Below, piece after piece: positions 27,161 through 37,987 of a stretch of DNA of 46,644 nt. Every line of letters starts with the position of its first letter. The first letter of the stretch is position 1. The DNA is from Crocinitomicaceae bacterium (GTDB lineage Bacteria > Bacteroidota > Bacteroidia > Flavobacteriales_D > CAJJDF01), in NCBI GenBank assembly GCA_024639505.1, contig JAHEIE010000024.1, positions 1 to 46,644 of the forward strand, read 5' to 3'. Below the pieces are notes generated by a model. That model was not told where the DNA came from, searched no databases, and worked only from the letters and a program-made list of their open reading frames with translations. The position numbers were made by a program, and so were the translations under genes.

Positions 27161-28888
27161 TTAATTCCTTGCGTATTTCCTTCTTCTCAAGAAATTATAA
27201 AGCAATCCAAAAACAACCATCACAAAAATAGGGACGAACACATTAATTGCTTTCCAAAAGCTACGTTCTTTCTTTACTTTTGCCTTGTCAAGTGGGCGCA
27301 ATGTTATGGTTTTGCTTCTTAGTGGAATTAGATCATCAGTTCCCATTAGGCTTTCCATTGCATTCACAAAAAATTCTTTGTTTCCGTATGTTGCACTTCT
27401 ATCATACCTATCAAAATTGATATTCATTGGGCGCACAATCATTACTCCTTTGTTATTGGGAAATGAATCTACCTCTCCATGAATTATGTCACCGTCACTA
27501 ATTACGAGCATGCTGTTTTCCACACTTTCGTTTTTGTGTTTTATAGGCGTGTTTTTGAAATAAGTATCTGTTAATCGGTTTCTAAAACTAGATTTAAAAG
27601 TCCCCGTAAGCATTGCTGCAACAGTCTGGTATGGCTGAGAATTATATTTTAATGCTTCTGGTTTCAGGTTTATCATTTGATAATTTATCCTCACCGGAAC
27701 TTTATAAGTCATAGCATTTTCTGAACTTTGTAAAAGTGCAGTTTTTGTTACATTTTCTGTCTTCAACAAATCCAAAGTACCCGCATATTTTAATCGAATA
27801 GGATCCAAATTATCTACTACCGTGTTTTTTATCCTCCACGAATTCATTACCGGATGATAATACCAAGGATACAAGTTTCCTCCCAAGGGGATTTTTGCCG
27901 AATTAACATCAATAAGTAGGTTTTTATTGAAACGCACTCCGTAATTAAACAACTGTGCATCAATATCATTTAGATTTCTTTCTAATCCAAAAGTCTCTTC
28001 GTTTCTATTCAAAGAATCGATATCTACTTCTACCATATCTAGCAACCATGCCACTTTTCCACCATTCATAATAAACTGATCGATGATGTATTTATCCTTC
28101 TCAGAAATAGGCTGAGTTGGTTTCGCTACAACTAATGCATCAAATGATTTTAGTGCGTTTATCCTTCCCTCAATAGTTACATCTTCTACAGCATGAAACT
28201 TGGATAATTCATAGGTCACATCATACCTTTCAATTTCTTTGAGCTCACCGTGGCCTTGTAAAAAAGCTATCTTTTTTCTGTTCGGGCTAACTGCTTTGTA
28301 AATTCCCTCAAGTAATTGATATTCCAAGTCGTTTATCAAAGCTTCTATCGGAATCAAATCAATTGGAACTGGAATAGCGATTCCAGAGTTAGGATCTAAG
28401 TTACTTGGTCCCAAAATTTGAATTGGAATGTTTTTGTTATCAACTGTTCTGAGGATAATCCCTCCAAACAATAAATTATCTTTTTTTGTACCTCCCACAA
28501 TCGAAGTTACTTTGGTTGGTTTCAATCCAAACTCATACAACTGGGTATAAACTTCGTTTTTTCGAGTTTCATCTTCAGCAGGATCAATAAATTCATAATA
28601 AATATTTGCTCCACCAAAAGCCTCTAGTTCACTCAGTTTTTCTTGCAAAGCAGATTGTAATTTTCTCAATTCGGGAGGTAAATCTCCTTCAAGGTAAACC
28701 TCGAATCGCAATTCATCTGAAATCAAGGAATCATTTTCAAGTATTTCTATCGTTTTGTCCGAAAGAGAATGAATCTTTTCTTCGGTAAGATCTACTCTAA
28801 AAAACTTCTTCGAACCGATGTAGTTTACCAGTAAAACAACCATGGCAACTGCCAAAATCTGAACCCCTAATTTTGTAGTTCCACTCAT
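27161..28888 (-). CDS. gldG: Gliding motility ABC transporter auxiliary protein GldG
   Basis: Component of the GldA-GldF-GldG ABC transporter required for gliding in Flavobacterium johnsoniae. The 575-aa protein has an N-terminal membrane anchor (LGVQILAVAMVVLLVNYIGS) and the conserved FFRVDLTEEKIHSLSDKTIEIL start of the mature region. A large periplasmic ABC_transp_aux-type domain contains IAFLQGHGELKEIERYD and GGKVAWLLDMVEVD, and a C-terminal helix (VFVPIFVMVVFGLLYNFL) is followed by a basic tail. Its ATG overlaps the gldF stop by one base (TAATG), showing translational coupling. gldA is not in the window, as usual, because it often lies elsewhere. Confidence 0.94.
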   Translation of the reverse strand: MSGTTKLGVQILAVAMVVLLVNYIGSKKFFRVDLTEEKIHSLSDKTIEILENDSLISDELRFEVYLEGDLPPELRKLQSALQEKLSELEAFGGANIYYEFIDPAEDETRKNEVYTQLYEFGLKPTKVTSIVGGTKKDNLLFGGIILRTVDNKNIPIQILGPSNLDPNSGIAIPVPIDLIPIEALINDLEYQLLEGIYKAVSPNRKKIAFLQGHGELKEIERYDVTYELSKFHAVEDVTIEGRINALKSFDALVVAKPTQPISEKDKYIIDQFIMNGGKVAWLLDMVEVDIDSLNRNEETFGLERNLNDIDAQLFNYGVRFNKNLLIDVNSAKIPLGGNLYPWYYHPVMNSWRIKNTVVDNLDPIRLKYAGTLDLLKTENVTKTALLQSSENAMTYKVPVRINYQMINLKPEALKYNSQPYQTVAAMLTGTFKSSFRNRLTDTYFKNTPIKHKNESVENSMLVISDGDIIHGEVDSFPNNKGVMIVRPMNINFDRYDRSATYGNKEFFVNAMESLMGTDDLIPLRSKTITLRPLDKAKVKKERSFWKAINVFVPIFVMVVFGLLYNFLRRRKYARN

Positions 28889-29616
28889 TATTTCCCTCTT
28901 TTTAAACTCAGTTTTGTAGCCAATAAAAATACGACTATCAAACTAATGAAGTACAACAAATCACGACTATCAATTACTCCTCGCTGAATAGATGCGTAAT
29001 GCTCTTCGATGCCAAAGTTTTTAATTAAATATGCGGTTTCTCCAGATTCAATATTATTACCAATAAAATCGAAACCTAAATAAACCATAAAGCACAATAC
29101 AACAGCCACCAAAAACGAAACAATTTGATTGGTAGAAAGCGAAGAAGCAAACAGCCCTACGGATAAAAAACTCGCTCCCAAAAAGAACAAACCGATGTAA
29201 GAACCAATTGTCCCTCCAGAATCAATATTACCAACAGGATTTCCCAACTGAACTACCGAGAAATAGTAAACCAAAGTAGGCAAAAGACTCAAAATCAACA
29301 AAATAATTCCTGCCAAATATTTTGCCAATACAATTTGAAAATCAGTAATTGGTTTGGTGAATAAAAGCTCCAATGTTTGCATTCTGCGTTCTTCAGCGAA
29401 CAAACGCATTGTAATTGCTGGAATCAAAAACAAAAAAATAGCTGGCGCATTGGTAAACAAAAACCCCAAGTCCGAAAATCCTGAATCAAACACATTGGTT
29501 TCTCCTGGGATGACCCACATAAACAAACCAATAGACAATAGAAAGATAACTATGGTAATGTAACCAACCAAAGAGCTAAAAAAACTTCCTACTTCTTTCT
29601 TAATTAATGATAGCAT
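28888..29616 (-). CDS. gldF: Gliding motility ABC transporter permease GldF
   Basis: ABC-2 type inner-membrane permease, 242 aa with about six membrane helices. It begins MLSLIKKEVGSFFSSLVGYI, and the conserved EERRMQTLELLFTKPITDFQIVLAKYLAG cytoplasmic loop is the ABC-2 family signature for contact with the ATPase. The stop codon overlaps the gldG start (TAATG), and the ATG lies 3 bp after the stop of the ACT-domain gene, so all three probably form one operon. The transported substrate is not established. Confidence 0.94.
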   Translation of the reverse strand: MLSLIKKEVGSFFSSLVGYITIVIFLLSIGLFMWVIPGETNVFDSGFSDLGFLFTNAPAIFLFLIPAITMRLFAEERRMQTLELLFTKPITDFQIVLAKYLAGIILLILSLLPTLVYYFSVVQLGNPVGNIDSGGTIGSYIGLFFLGASFLSVGLFASSLSTNQIVSFLVAVVLCFMVYLGFDFIGNNIESGETAYLIKNFGIEEHYASIQRGVIDSRDLLYFISLIVVFLLATKLSLKRGK

Positions 29617-29619
29617 GAA

Positions 29620-30273
29620 TTATTTTTTCTTAAATGACATGAGCAAAGAAAATACACGATCAATATCTTCATTCTTCACTACCAATGTAATTTCATTGGT
29701 GGTGGATATGATTTCGAAAATATTGATGTTTTCCCATGCAATTTTCTTTAACAAAAAGTAATAAGCTCCCGGAACATTAAAATCTGGCAACCTTAATGTT
29801 ACAGAGGATAAATCTTCCATTTTGAACAAAAGAGTTTCGTCTTTGAACAACTCGTCTACTTTGTCAGATAATGATTTAATCACCACAATATTTGACTCAT
29901 AAACACCTTGAGAAACTGTACAAAACCCATCTACTTTATCACTTGATTCTTCCAAGAGTTTCATTTGGGCAGTTGCCAAAGTTGGTGAATTTTTAAAAGC
30001 ATAATCATTTAAATTACTTCGAATAATTATATCTCCTAGAGATTTCATGAATTCTTTGATTTTACCATTGATGGAATTAAACTTTTCGAATTCCATTCTG
30101 TTTATGGCCATAACTAAAGCTCCTGTTTTAACTGGCTTCCCTAACTCCTCTTCTACTTTTGGTTGCAACATTCTCGCCAATGAAGAGATATTAATTAAAT
30201 CTTCGGCAATTGATTCTTCCAAAAATGGGGATGCAGATATCTCCTTTTCAATAATTTTTGAAATTGTACTCAT
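29620..30273 (-). CDS. ACT-domain protein, putative regulator, upstream of gldF
   Basis: A 217-aa soluble protein, not a named family to me. Residues ~13-60 (EESIAEDLINISSLARMLQP, then TGALVMAINRM) have the pattern of a winged-helix/HTH domain. The C-terminal half looks like tandem ACT folds, clearest at SVTLRLPDFNVPGAYYFLLK through NEITLVVKNEDIDRVFSLLMSF, which resembles the ACT end of aspartokinase but without a kinase domain. This would fit a ligand-sensing transcription factor. I start it at the ATG at 30273, because the track's TTG at 30303 lies in a TATTTTTG -7 box. It ends 3 bp before gldF. Confidence 0.78.
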   Translation of the reverse strand: MSTISKIIEKEISASPFLEESIAEDLINISSLARMLQPKVEEELGKPVKTGALVMAINRMEFEKFNSINGKIKEFMKSLGDIIIRSNLNDYAFKNSPTLATAQMKLLEESSDKVDGFCTVSQGVYESNIVVIKSLSDKVDELFKDETLLFKMEDLSSVTLRLPDFNVPGAYYFLLKKIAWENINIFEIISTTNEITLVVKNEDIDRVFSLLMSFKKK

Positions 30274-30300
30274 TCTTTTTCTTTTTTCTTCTTTACAGAT

Positions 30301-30308
30301 CAAAAATA
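30301..30308 (-). promoter_or_regulatory. Candidate -7 box of the ACT-gldF-gldG operon
   Basis: TATTTTTG on the minus strand matches TAnnTTTG, 27 nt before the ATG at 30273. The -33 region is AT-rich without a clear TTG. Confidence 0.45.
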
Positions 30309-30399
30309 AGGATGATTTTGTTACTAAAAAAGAGTTTTTGTTTCTTTTTTAACAAATCTTATTAAAAACCTTACTTTTTTATACACTTCTGTTAATAAA

Positions 30400-31857
30400 C
30401 TAATCTTTTGTTTTTTCAAAGATAGCAATAGCCTCAATGTGCGCAGTATGAGGGAATTGGTCTACAAAACTAATTTTAGTCATTTCATACCCTTTTTCCT
30501 TCAACACCTCAATATCACGTGATTGAGTTGCAGGATTACAAGAAACATAAACGATTCTTTGAGCATCAATTTGTGCAACCTTCACCAAAGTTTTAGGAGC
30601 AATTCCGCCACGAGGAGGATCCAGAACTATCGTCTTTATTTTGCCTTCATACTGAGGGAATTTGGTCAAAAATTTACCCACATCAGCAGCAAACCACTTC
30701 GCAGTTTCTACTTCGTTTCGTTTTGCATTCTCTTTGGCGTTTTCAATCGCTTCAGACACAATATCTACACCAACCACCTGTACACCAGTCTTTTTCGAAA
30801 TCAACTGACCAATAGTTCCTGTTCCACAAAACAAATCCATAACCGTATCATCTTTCGAATATTCCGTATCTTCCATCACGTAATCAATCACTTTAGAATA
30901 CAGTCTTTCGGCAGACTGAGGGTTAGTTTGGAAAAAACTTTGCATACTTACCTCAAAAGATAATCCTAGTAAATTTTCTTGAATCAGGTTCTCACCAAAC
31001 AACATTTCGTAATCATTCTCATCGTTGTGCGATCTTTCACCCAAGCTATCATTAATTGTATGAAGAATTCCGGCTACTCTATTATCAAACAAACCAACCA
31101 CAAACTCCACAAATGCCTTTTTGTCAAAATGAACCAAACCAGATTTTGATGTGGTTAAATTAAGCAGTAACTGATTGTTGGCAAATGATTTTCGAACAGT
31201 TAAATACCTGTAAAACCCGTGTTTCTTTGGCGGATGCCAAGCAGGCAAACCCGTTTTTTCTAGGTAAACTCTTATCTCTTTCAGCTTGTTCTCAAACTCG
31301 GCATCAAACAATCCCGAATCATTATCCAAGTCTTCTACAATCCACCAAGTACCTCTGCGCTTAAAACCAAGAGCAAATTCATCGTCTAGTGTCTCTTCTT
31401 GTTCAAAATCGTAACGAATTGTACTGAATGCGTACTCCATTTTGTTTCGGTAATGAAAACTAGTGGGCGATTCTATGTATGTGTCAAATAATTCCTCAAT
31501 ATTGGCTACTTTCCCAATTCTTCTGTATTGTTCAAGAGTTGTATTCTTTTTATAATCTCTCTGATTTTCAACAGGCAAAGTAATATATGGAGCTCCCGAA
31601 ATAGGCTGATAAGCCAAATCTATTTCATTGGGAGAAGGAGAAACAATCTCAATTAATTTTCCCTCCAAAAAACTTTTTTTCTTCTTAAAAATTCTTGTTT
31701 TCACAATTTGCCCAGGAATTGTATTGGGCACAAACATCACAATTTTCCCTTCACCTACATTGAGCTTTGCCAGACCTTTTCCTCCAAAAGCCATGTCTTC
31801 GATCTCAATTTCAATGATATTTCCTTTTTTAATGTCTTGCTGAGCGTAGGTTTTCAT
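30400..31857 (-). CDS. rlmD: 23S rRNA (uracil-C5)-methyltransferase, RlmD/RumA type
   Basis: SAM-dependent methyltransferase for a conserved 23S rRNA uridine (U1939 in E. coli). It is 485 aa. The N-terminal TRAM domain starts KGNIIEIEIEDMAFGGKGLAKL. The catalytic domain has VMDLFCGTGTIGQLISKKTG (SAM motif I), IVLDPPRGGI (motif IV) and the nucleophile Cys in VYVSCNPATQSRDI. The Fe-S cysteines of E. coli RlmD are not evident in the N-terminal part, as in many RumA-like proteins outside proteobacteria, so RlmCD-type specificity is possible. Start chosen at 31857 (MKTYAQQDIKKGN); the 41 upstream residues look like AT-rich leader. Confidence 0.9.
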   Translation of the reverse strand: MKTYAQQDIKKGNIIEIEIEDMAFGGKGLAKLNVGEGKIVMFVPNTIPGQIVKTRIFKKKKSFLEGKLIEIVSPSPNEIDLAYQPISGAPYITLPVENQRDYKKNTTLEQYRRIGKVANIEELFDTYIESPTSFHYRNKMEYAFSTIRYDFEQEETLDDEFALGFKRRGTWWIVEDLDNDSGLFDAEFENKLKEIRVYLEKTGLPAWHPPKKHGFYRYLTVRKSFANNQLLLNLTTSKSGLVHFDKKAFVEFVVGLFDNRVAGILHTINDSLGERSHNDENDYEMLFGENLIQENLLGLSFEVSMQSFFQTNPQSAERLYSKVIDYVMEDTEYSKDDTVMDLFCGTGTIGQLISKKTGVQVVGVDIVSEAIENAKENAKRNEVETAKWFAADVGKFLTKFPQYEGKIKTIVLDPPRGGIAPKTLVKVAQIDAQRIVYVSCNPATQSRDIEVLKEKGYEMTKISFVDQFPHTAHIEAIAIFEKTKD

Positions 31858-32035
31858 TTTATGTTGATTTTGTGGTGCGAAGATAGTGGGAATTTTGTGG
31901 AATGAAACAGTATATTTCTGAAATAAAACTAAGACGTAAAAAAGAACTCTGAAAATAAAATCAATTGCATAGATTGACAAGTAAAACTAATCAGTATTGC
32001 TGGAAAAAGAATTTAAACAAATATTACCTTGATTT

Positions 32036-32971
32036 CTAAACCGGCCCAATCGCTTCACTCCCATTCAATTTTGGCAACAACTTAGCAACTGATTTTTTAA
32101 TCGTTTTTTCCATGTCTACCAAGAGTTTTTTCTTCACAAAATGTTTGTGAGTGATCAATCCTACTTTACGAACGGGAACCGGATTTTGAAAAGGTATCAA
32201 CCGTTTTTTCTCGGAATCTTTAAGTTCGGAAGACAATAAATAAGGCAAAATAGTAATCCCATCATTTGCCTTGGTAAATCGCATCAAACTATCTAATGAA
32301 CCCGCTTTGAACTGAAAATTTACATTTTTTTTGGGTGCATCGCTCGATAACTCACAAATCTGCTTCACTTGTGTACTCAGGCAATGTCCATCTTCAAGAA
32401 ACCAAAGGTTGGAAAAATCCAATTGTGATACCGAAGTTGTTTTGGCAATTTTGGAGGAATTACAATCGTACACCAAAAAGGGTTCTTCGTACAATTCTAC
32501 TTCATCCAACTGAGAATCTACCAATGGGATTGCTAAAATCCCAACATCAATAGCTCTGCTCTTGAGTGAGCTCTGGATATTAGCAGTAGTCATTTCGCTT
32601 ACAATCATTTTTACTTTGGGAAACTTATTGGCAAAATCTGCTAAAAACAAAGGCAATAAATACGGAGCAATTGTAGGAATAATCGCAATTCTTAGTTCCC
32701 CAACCATTTCGCCTTTCAATTCTTGAGTCAAATTTTCCAGAGCCTCCATTTCATACTGAACAATTCTCATTTGTTCAATCAGCTTTCTCCCCTCTTTTGT
32801 TATGGTTACTGGTTTTGTTTTTCGGTTAAAAATAAACACACCAATCTCTTCCTCTAGCTTATTTATCATTGTACTCAAAGTAGATTGAGTAACAAAACAA
32901 GATTCTGCGGCAGTTTCAAAATGAGCATATTTTGCTACAGCAAGCACATATTTTATTTGTTGAATTGTCAT
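32036..32971 (-). CDS. oxyR: LysR-family hydrogen-peroxide regulator OxyR
   Basis: Redox-sensing transcription activator, 311 aa. The N-terminal winged HTH is LysR-type (MTIQQIKYVLAVAKYAHFET, with FVTQSTLSTMINKLEEEIGV as recognition region). The regulatory domain keeps both peroxide-sensing cysteines: Cys197 and Cys206 in GHCLSTQVKQIC, spaced exactly as C199/C208 of E. coli OxyR and in the same LEDGHCL context. It is divergently placed from katG with a 114-bp shared regulatory region, the classical arrangement for control of a peroxidase target. Its promoter ends 4 nt before the ATG, so the mRNA may be leaderless. Confidence 0.95.
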   Translation of the reverse strand: MTIQQIKYVLAVAKYAHFETAAESCFVTQSTLSTMINKLEEEIGVFIFNRKTKPVTITKEGRKLIEQMRIVQYEMEALENLTQELKGEMVGELRIAIIPTIAPYLLPLFLADFANKFPKVKMIVSEMTTANIQSSLKSRAIDVGILAIPLVDSQLDEVELYEEPFLVYDCNSSKIAKTTSVSQLDFSNLWFLEDGHCLSTQVKQICELSSDAPKKNVNFQFKAGSLDSLMRFTKANDGITILPYLLSSELKDSEKKRLIPFQNPVPVRKVGLITHKHFVKKKLLVDMEKTIKKSVAKLLPKLNGSEAIGPV

Positions 32972-32975
32972 GACA

Positions 32976-33005
32976 CAAAGATAATTTTAATATTTATATC
33001 ATCAA
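32976..33005 (-). promoter_or_regulatory. Promoter of oxyR
   Basis: On the minus strand: TTG (33005-33003), 19 nt, TATCTTTG (32983-32976), an exact TAnnTTTG match. The predicted transcription start falls on or next to the oxyR ATG. The region also lies between oxyR and katG, where OxyR would bind. Confidence 0.65.
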
Positions 33006-33049
33006 TGTTTGTATCTAAAATATCGTTTTTATAAATAACAAATACTTAG

Positions 33050-33057
33050 TAGATTTG
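33050..33057 (+). promoter_or_regulatory. -7 box of katG
   Basis: TAGATTTG matches TAnnTTTG, 28 nt before the katG ATG. There is no good -33 box at normal distance, which fits a promoter needing an activator such as OxyR (inference). Confidence 0.5.
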
Positions 33058-33061
33058 TTAA

Positions 33062-35341
<2,280 letters not shown>

Positions 35342-35364
35342 TACAATAAACTCCAAAATAATTA

Positions 35365-35397
35365 AACGACTCTGTGTAAACAGGGTCGTTTTTTTTT
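35365..35397 (+). terminator. Terminator of katG
   Basis: AACGACTCTGT and ACAGGGTCGTT form an 11-bp stem with one wobble pair and a GTAA loop, followed by a run of T residues. Confidence 0.9.
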
Positions 35398-35422
35398 GAA
35401 AAATAATTGTACAAAACCTCCT

Positions 35423-35455
35423 TTTGTTAAATATATAACTACATTTGTTAAATAT
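35423..35455 (+). promoter_or_regulatory. lysC promoter region with a 12-bp direct repeat
   Basis: TTTGTTAAATAT occurs exactly twice (35423-35434 and 35444-35455), offset by 21 bp or two helical turns. TACATTTG (35440-35447), an exact -7 box, overlaps the second copy. The ATG follows at 35467. The repeat may be an operator for lysine control or duplicated promoter sequence. Confidence 0.55.
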
Positions 35456-35466
35456 TTAATAACGAC

Positions 35467-36780
35467 ATGAAAGTAATAAAATTTGGAGGCACTTCGGTAG
35501 GCTCTCCTGAAAGGATGAAAAAGGTAGCTGACCTAGTTGCCAATGAAAATGCCATTGTGGTACTTTCGGCAGTAAGCGGAACTACAAACGCATTGACAGA
35601 AATAGCTCAATTATTGTATAAAAACGAGCGAAATTTAGCCAAACATTCCATTCAAGGTTTACTGAAACAGTATCATAGTTTTGTAACTGAATTATTAAGT
35701 TCAGAACAACAACTCACCAAAGCCAAAGACATGATAGAGAGTCATTTTTCTCACATTGATTCTTTCACCGAAGATTTATTTACGATTCACGAAGAAAAAA
35801 CAATATTGGCGCAAGGCGAATTGATTTCTACAGCGCTTTTTCAATTGTATTTGGAAGAAAAAGGAATAAACTCTTGCCTTCTTCCTGCTTTGGATTTTAT
35901 GCGAATCGACAAAGATTTAGAACCTGATAACTATTACATTCAGCATAATTTGGAAAGAGAACTAAAGCTTTGCCATTCGAAATTATACATCACCCAAGGA
36001 TACATTTGCAGAAATGTGTTCGGAGAAATTGACAACCTAAAACGTGGAGGAAGTGATTACACGGCTTCATTAATTGGAGCTGCAATCCAAGCATCTGAAA
36101 TTGAAATTTGGACAGACATTGATGGAATGCACAACAACGACCCAAGAGTAGTGGACAATACGTTTTCTATCGAATCTTTGTCGTATGATGAAGCGGCCGA
36201 ACTTGCATATTTTGGAGCAAAAATTTTGCATCCTGCCAGTGTGTATCCTGCACAATTAAGGGGAATTCCTATTTGGTTGAAAAATACAATGGAACCCAAC
36301 AAACTTGGTACTAAAATAGCCAAAGAAATTGAAGAAAGAGAATTTACTGCCGTAGCAGCCAAAGATGGAATTACAGCTATCAAAATAAAATCTGGAAGAA
36401 TGCTGTTGGCCTACGGTTTCTTGCGAAAAATCTTTGACATTTTTGAACGGTACAAAACACCAATTGATGTTATTACTACTTCGGAAGTGGCTGTTTCTAT
36501 TACCATTGACGACAATACAAATTTGGATGCAATTCAAGAAGAATTGAGTTATTTGGGCGAAGTAGAAATCAACAAAAACCTTTCGATCGTATGTGTTGTA
36601 GGTAATTTCTCTCACGAGTCGATGGGTTCAGGAAATCAAATTTTTGATAGTTTACAAAACATTCCAATCCGAATGATTTCTTACGGAGGAAGCCAGCACA
36701 ATGTATCTATTGTGATAGAAACGGAATACAAAAAAGACGCACTTGTGGCTTTGAATAATGGACTTTTTAATCAGAACTAA
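35467..36780 (+). CDS. lysC: Aspartate kinase, monofunctional
   Basis: Phosphorylates aspartate, the first step to lysine, threonine and methionine. The 437-aa protein starts MKVIKFGGTSVGSPERM (the KFGGTS nucleotide motif). The kinase domain carries GGSDYTASLIGAA and WTDIDGMHNNDPR, and C-terminal ACT domains (about 300-437) give feedback control. There is no homoserine dehydrogenase domain, unlike ThrA. Its stop is directly followed by lysA (1 bp), so the pair encodes the first and last enzymes of lysine synthesis, and inhibition by lysine is likely though not shown. Confidence 0.95.
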   Translation: MKVIKFGGTSVGSPERMKKVADLVANENAIVVLSAVSGTTNALTEIAQLLYKNERNLAKHSIQGLLKQYHSFVTELLSSEQQLTKAKDMIESHFSHIDSFTEDLFTIHEEKTILAQGELISTALFQLYLEEKGINSCLLPALDFMRIDKDLEPDNYYIQHNLERELKLCHSKLYITQGYICRNVFGEIDNLKRGGSDYTASLIGAAIQASEIEIWTDIDGMHNNDPRVVDNTFSIESLSYDEAAELAYFGAKILHPASVYPAQLRGIPIWLKNTMEPNKLGTKIAKEIEEREFTAVAAKDGITAIKIKSGRMLLAYGFLRKIFDIFERYKTPIDVITTSEVAVSITIDDNTNLDAIQEELSYLGEVEINKNLSIVCVVGNFSHESMGSGNQIFDSLQNIPIRMISYGGSQHNVSIVIETEYKKDALVALNNGLFNQN

Positions 36781-36781
36781 A

Positions 36782-37924
36782 ATGAGAAAAGAACAACTTA
36801 TTCAGCACAAAACTCCATTTTATTGTTATGATTTGGAGCTACTTACTCAAACTTTGGACGTAGCACTACTTCATGCTAACAAACACTCTTATCACATTCA
36901 TTATGCGTTGAAAGCAAATACCAATGACCGAATTTTGAATTTGATACAATCAAAAGGATTTGGAGCGGATTGTGTGAGTGGAAATGAAGTAAAAAAAGCG
37001 ATTGAAATTGGTTTTGAACCCAATCAAATTGCCTTTGCAGGAGTTGGAAAATCAGACGAAGAGATATTGATTGGTCTAGAAAACAACATTTTTACTTTCA
37101 ATTGCGAATCGGTAGAAGAAATAGTAGTAATAAATGAATTGGCATCGCAAAAAAATAAAATTGCCAAAATTGCTTTGAGACTGAACCCTAACGTGGATGC
37201 CAAAACGCACAAATACATCACCACAGGATTAGAAGAAAACAAATTTGGGATTAATAGTTGGGAATTGGAAAATTTACTTGCTCAATTGCCTTCTTGGAAA
37301 CACATTAAAATTACAGGGCTTCATTTTCATATTGGTTCTCAAATCACTTCAATGACTCCGTTCAAAAATTTGTGTATCCGTGTAAACGAGCTGAATACTT
37401 GGTTTTTGGAAAGAGGAGTCCAAATCGAACATCTGAACTTAGGCGGAGGATTAGGAATTGATTACCAAAACCCTACAGAAAATCATATTCCAGATTTTGA
37501 GTTGTTTTTTGGAGTTTTCAAGCAATTTTTAGAACCAAAACCTCACCAAGAAGTACATTTTGAATTGGGAAGAAGTTTGGTTGCCAACTGCGGAAGCTTA
37601 ATCTCCAAGGTATTGTACATCAAAAAAGGAATCAAAACCAATTTCGCCATCCTAGACGCAGGAATGACGGAACTTATTCGTCCAGCTTTATACCAAGCTT
37701 CCCATCACATCGAAAATTTAATTTCAAATTCTCCCGAAACAGAATTCTACGATGTGGTTGGCCCAATCTGCGAATCATCAGATTGTTTTGGAAAAAGGAT
37801 TAAACTAAAAGAAACTAAAAGAGGTGATTTTATAAAAATACACAGTGCCGGTGCTTATGGGGAGGTGATGACTTCGAGGTATAATTTGAGGGAGCAGAAT
37901 GACGTAGTTTTTGTTAATGGATAA
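36782..37924 (+). CDS. lysA: Diaminopimelate decarboxylase
   Basis: PLP enzyme converting meso-diaminopimelate to L-lysine. It is 380 aa from the chosen ATG. The PLP lysine is in HYALKANTNDRIL, the GGGLGIDY phosphate loop and FHIGSQI are present, and GPICESSDCFGK supplies the active-site Cys loop from the partner subunit. GAYGEVMTSRYNLR forms the C-terminal signature. I start at 36782, 1 bp after the lysC stop; the track's ATG at 36758 lies inside lysC. It is shorter at the N-terminus than E. coli LysA, as usual in Bacteroidota. Its stop codon lies in an AT-rich intergenic repeat. Confidence 0.95.
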   Translation: MRKEQLIQHKTPFYCYDLELLTQTLDVALLHANKHSYHIHYALKANTNDRILNLIQSKGFGADCVSGNEVKKAIEIGFEPNQIAFAGVGKSDEEILIGLENNIFTFNCESVEEIVVINELASQKNKIAKIALRLNPNVDAKTHKYITTGLEENKFGINSWELENLLAQLPSWKHIKITGLHFHIGSQITSMTPFKNLCIRVNELNTWFLERGVQIEHLNLGGGLGIDYQNPTENHIPDFELFFGVFKQFLEPKPHQEVHFELGRSLVANCGSLISKVLYIKKGIKTNFAILDAGMTELIRPALYQASHHIENLISNSPETEFYDVVGPICESSDCFGKRIKLKETKRGDFIKIHSAGAYGEVMTSRYNLREQNDVVFVNG

Positions 37925-37950
37925 TTGACAATGTACAATTGATAAATATT
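37916..37950. repeat. AT-rich microrepeat tract at the lysA 3' end
   Basis: AATGGATAATTGACAATGTA and the following ACAATTGATAAATATT consist of imperfect 6-8-nt units (GGATAATT, GACAATG, ACAATTG). The first 11 nt (AATGGATAATT) recur exactly at 42719-42729. The lysA stop codon is part of this tract. Confidence 0.55.
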
Positions 37951-37987
37951 TGTCATCGTGTTATTCAGCGTGATTATTCATCGTTCT

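Noticed and set aside
28888-30273. Possible complete gld transporter operon including gldA
   Set aside because: No ATP-binding (Walker A/B) protein is present near gldF/gldG; the upstream gene is an ACT-domain protein, not GldA.
30523-30963. 146-aa plus-strand ORF opposite rlmD
   Set aside because: Antisense shadow of the RlmD methyltransferase domain, rich in Arg, Asn and Ser with no recognisable fold.
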